64,000 nt of DNA from the NCBI GenBank assembly GCA_943788045.1, contig CALSOT010000005.1:200789-264788 (forward strand), written 5' to 3'. Below the pieces are notes generated by a model. The model was not told the DNA's origin and made no database searches. It saw only the letters and a program-made list of their open reading frames with translations. The stretch's first letter is position 1, and the number at the start of each line of letters is the position of its first letter. The position numbers were made by a program, and so were the translations under genes. The DNA comes from an uncultured Polaribacter sp. (lineage in GTDB: Bacteria; Bacteroidota; Bacteroidia; Flavobacteriales; Flavobacteriaceae). This document shows positions 63,661-64,000 of this stretch, piece by piece.

Positions 63661-64000
63661 ATGTCAGAAATAAAAGAATATAAATTATTTATAAACGGTA
63701 AGTGGCAAGATTCACGCTCCGGAGAATTAGATAAAGTATTTGATCCAACAACAGAGGAAGTTGTTGGTAAAGTGCAAAACGGAAATGAGCAAGATGCTGA
63801 ATTGGCATTAAAAGCGGCTGATGCTGCACAAAAGTCATGGAGAAATACACCTCCAAGAAAACGAGCAGAATTGCTATTTAGTCTTGCACAAGAAATAAAA
63901 AAAAATAGCGATTATTTAGCAAATTTATTAGTTAGAGAGCAAGGTAAACTGTTAAAAGTAGCTAAGATGGAAGTTGCAGTTACTGCTTCTTTTATTGAGT
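63661..64000 (+). CDS. Aldehyde dehydrogenase, 5' part only
   Basis: The first 113 codons before the window ends. KLFINGKWQDSRSGE, VFDPTTEEVVGKV and AADAAQKSWRNTPPRKRAELL ... NLLVREQGKLLKVAKMEV are the standard N-terminal NAD-dependent aldehyde dehydrogenase sequence, closest in style to the AldA/succinate-semialdehyde/lactaldehyde group. In oxidative fucose catabolism an ALDH oxidises L-lactaldehyde to L-lactate, which fits the location. The catalytic Cys lies beyond the window, so specificity is open. Confidence 0.85.
   Translation, partial: MSEIKEYKLFINGKWQDSRSGELDKVFDPTTEEVVGKVQNGNEQDAELALKAADAAQKSWRNTPPRKRAELLFSLAQEIKKNSDYLANLLVREQGKLLKVAKMEVAVTASFIE

Noticed and set aside
1..64000. tRNA, rRNA, CRISPR, IS elements, prophage, hybrid two-component or ECF sigma regulators
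   Set aside because: Looked for and not seen by eye; the SusC proteins also lack the STN domain expected with sigma/anti-sigma control.

Overview
This is a low-GC, A/T-rich stretch of a marine Flavobacteriaceae-type chromosome (Bacteroidota; Polaribacter/Formosa/Lutibacter-like). The evidence is two SusC/SusD pairs, type IX secretion sorting domains, flavobacterial -7 elements of the form TAnnTTTG, many SPII lipoproteins, and FtsE and glycosyltransferase genes of flavobacterial style. No tRNA, rRNA, CRISPR array, transposase or phage gene was seen.

Layout. Positions 1-6685 are housekeeping: the 5' part of an outer-membrane protein gene, a long TPR lipoprotein-like gene, ftsE and two GT4-type glycosyltransferases. 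Positions 6949 to the end form one large locus for a fucose-containing sulfated polysaccharide (fucoidan or a related sulfated fucan/fucogalactan). The left arm (6949-28212, minus strand) carries SusC/SusD pair 1, a small lipoprotein, five sulfatases, two GH29 alpha-L-fucosidases, a DUF1800/DUF1501 pair and a dead glycerophosphodiesterase gene. The centre (28396-38829) carries an intracellular sugar-acid operon plus a sulfatase on the minus strand, and a divergent LacI-family regulator with two CAAACGTTTG operators between them. The right arm (38847-61434, plus strand) carries a decayed formylglycine-generating-enzyme gene, two more GH29s, two right-handed beta-helix proteins (GH141-like), SusC/SusD pair 2, two GH117-like beta-propeller hydrolases, two sulfatases and a T9SS-sorted putative binding protein. 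The right end (61737-64000) has a zinc-type dehydrogenase, a KduD-like SDR and the start of an aldehyde dehydrogenase.

How the genes fit together. SusCD pairs take up oligosaccharides. The periplasmic or surface sulfatases (eight, all cysteine type) and fucosidases/beta-helix enzymes strip sulfate and fucose. FucP imports L-fucose. The mutarotase, SDR dehydrogenase and lactonase make L-fuconate, as in the oxidative fucose pathway known from Campylobacter and Xanthomonas. The operon then adds LgoD-like, UxaB and UxaA proteins, which is exactly the L-galactonate route of E. coli. The cluster may therefore handle L-fucose and L-galactose together, or use an undescribed C5-epimerising route for L-fuconate. 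In this copy uxaB is frameshifted by one base.

The most notable non-coding observation is a conserved ~48-bp element with tandem ATGTG repeats. It lies at an almost constant distance (50-51 bp) from the predicted -7 box in front of susC-2, one GH29 operon and the T9SS protein gene. This looks like a regulon operator for a regulator encoded outside the window.
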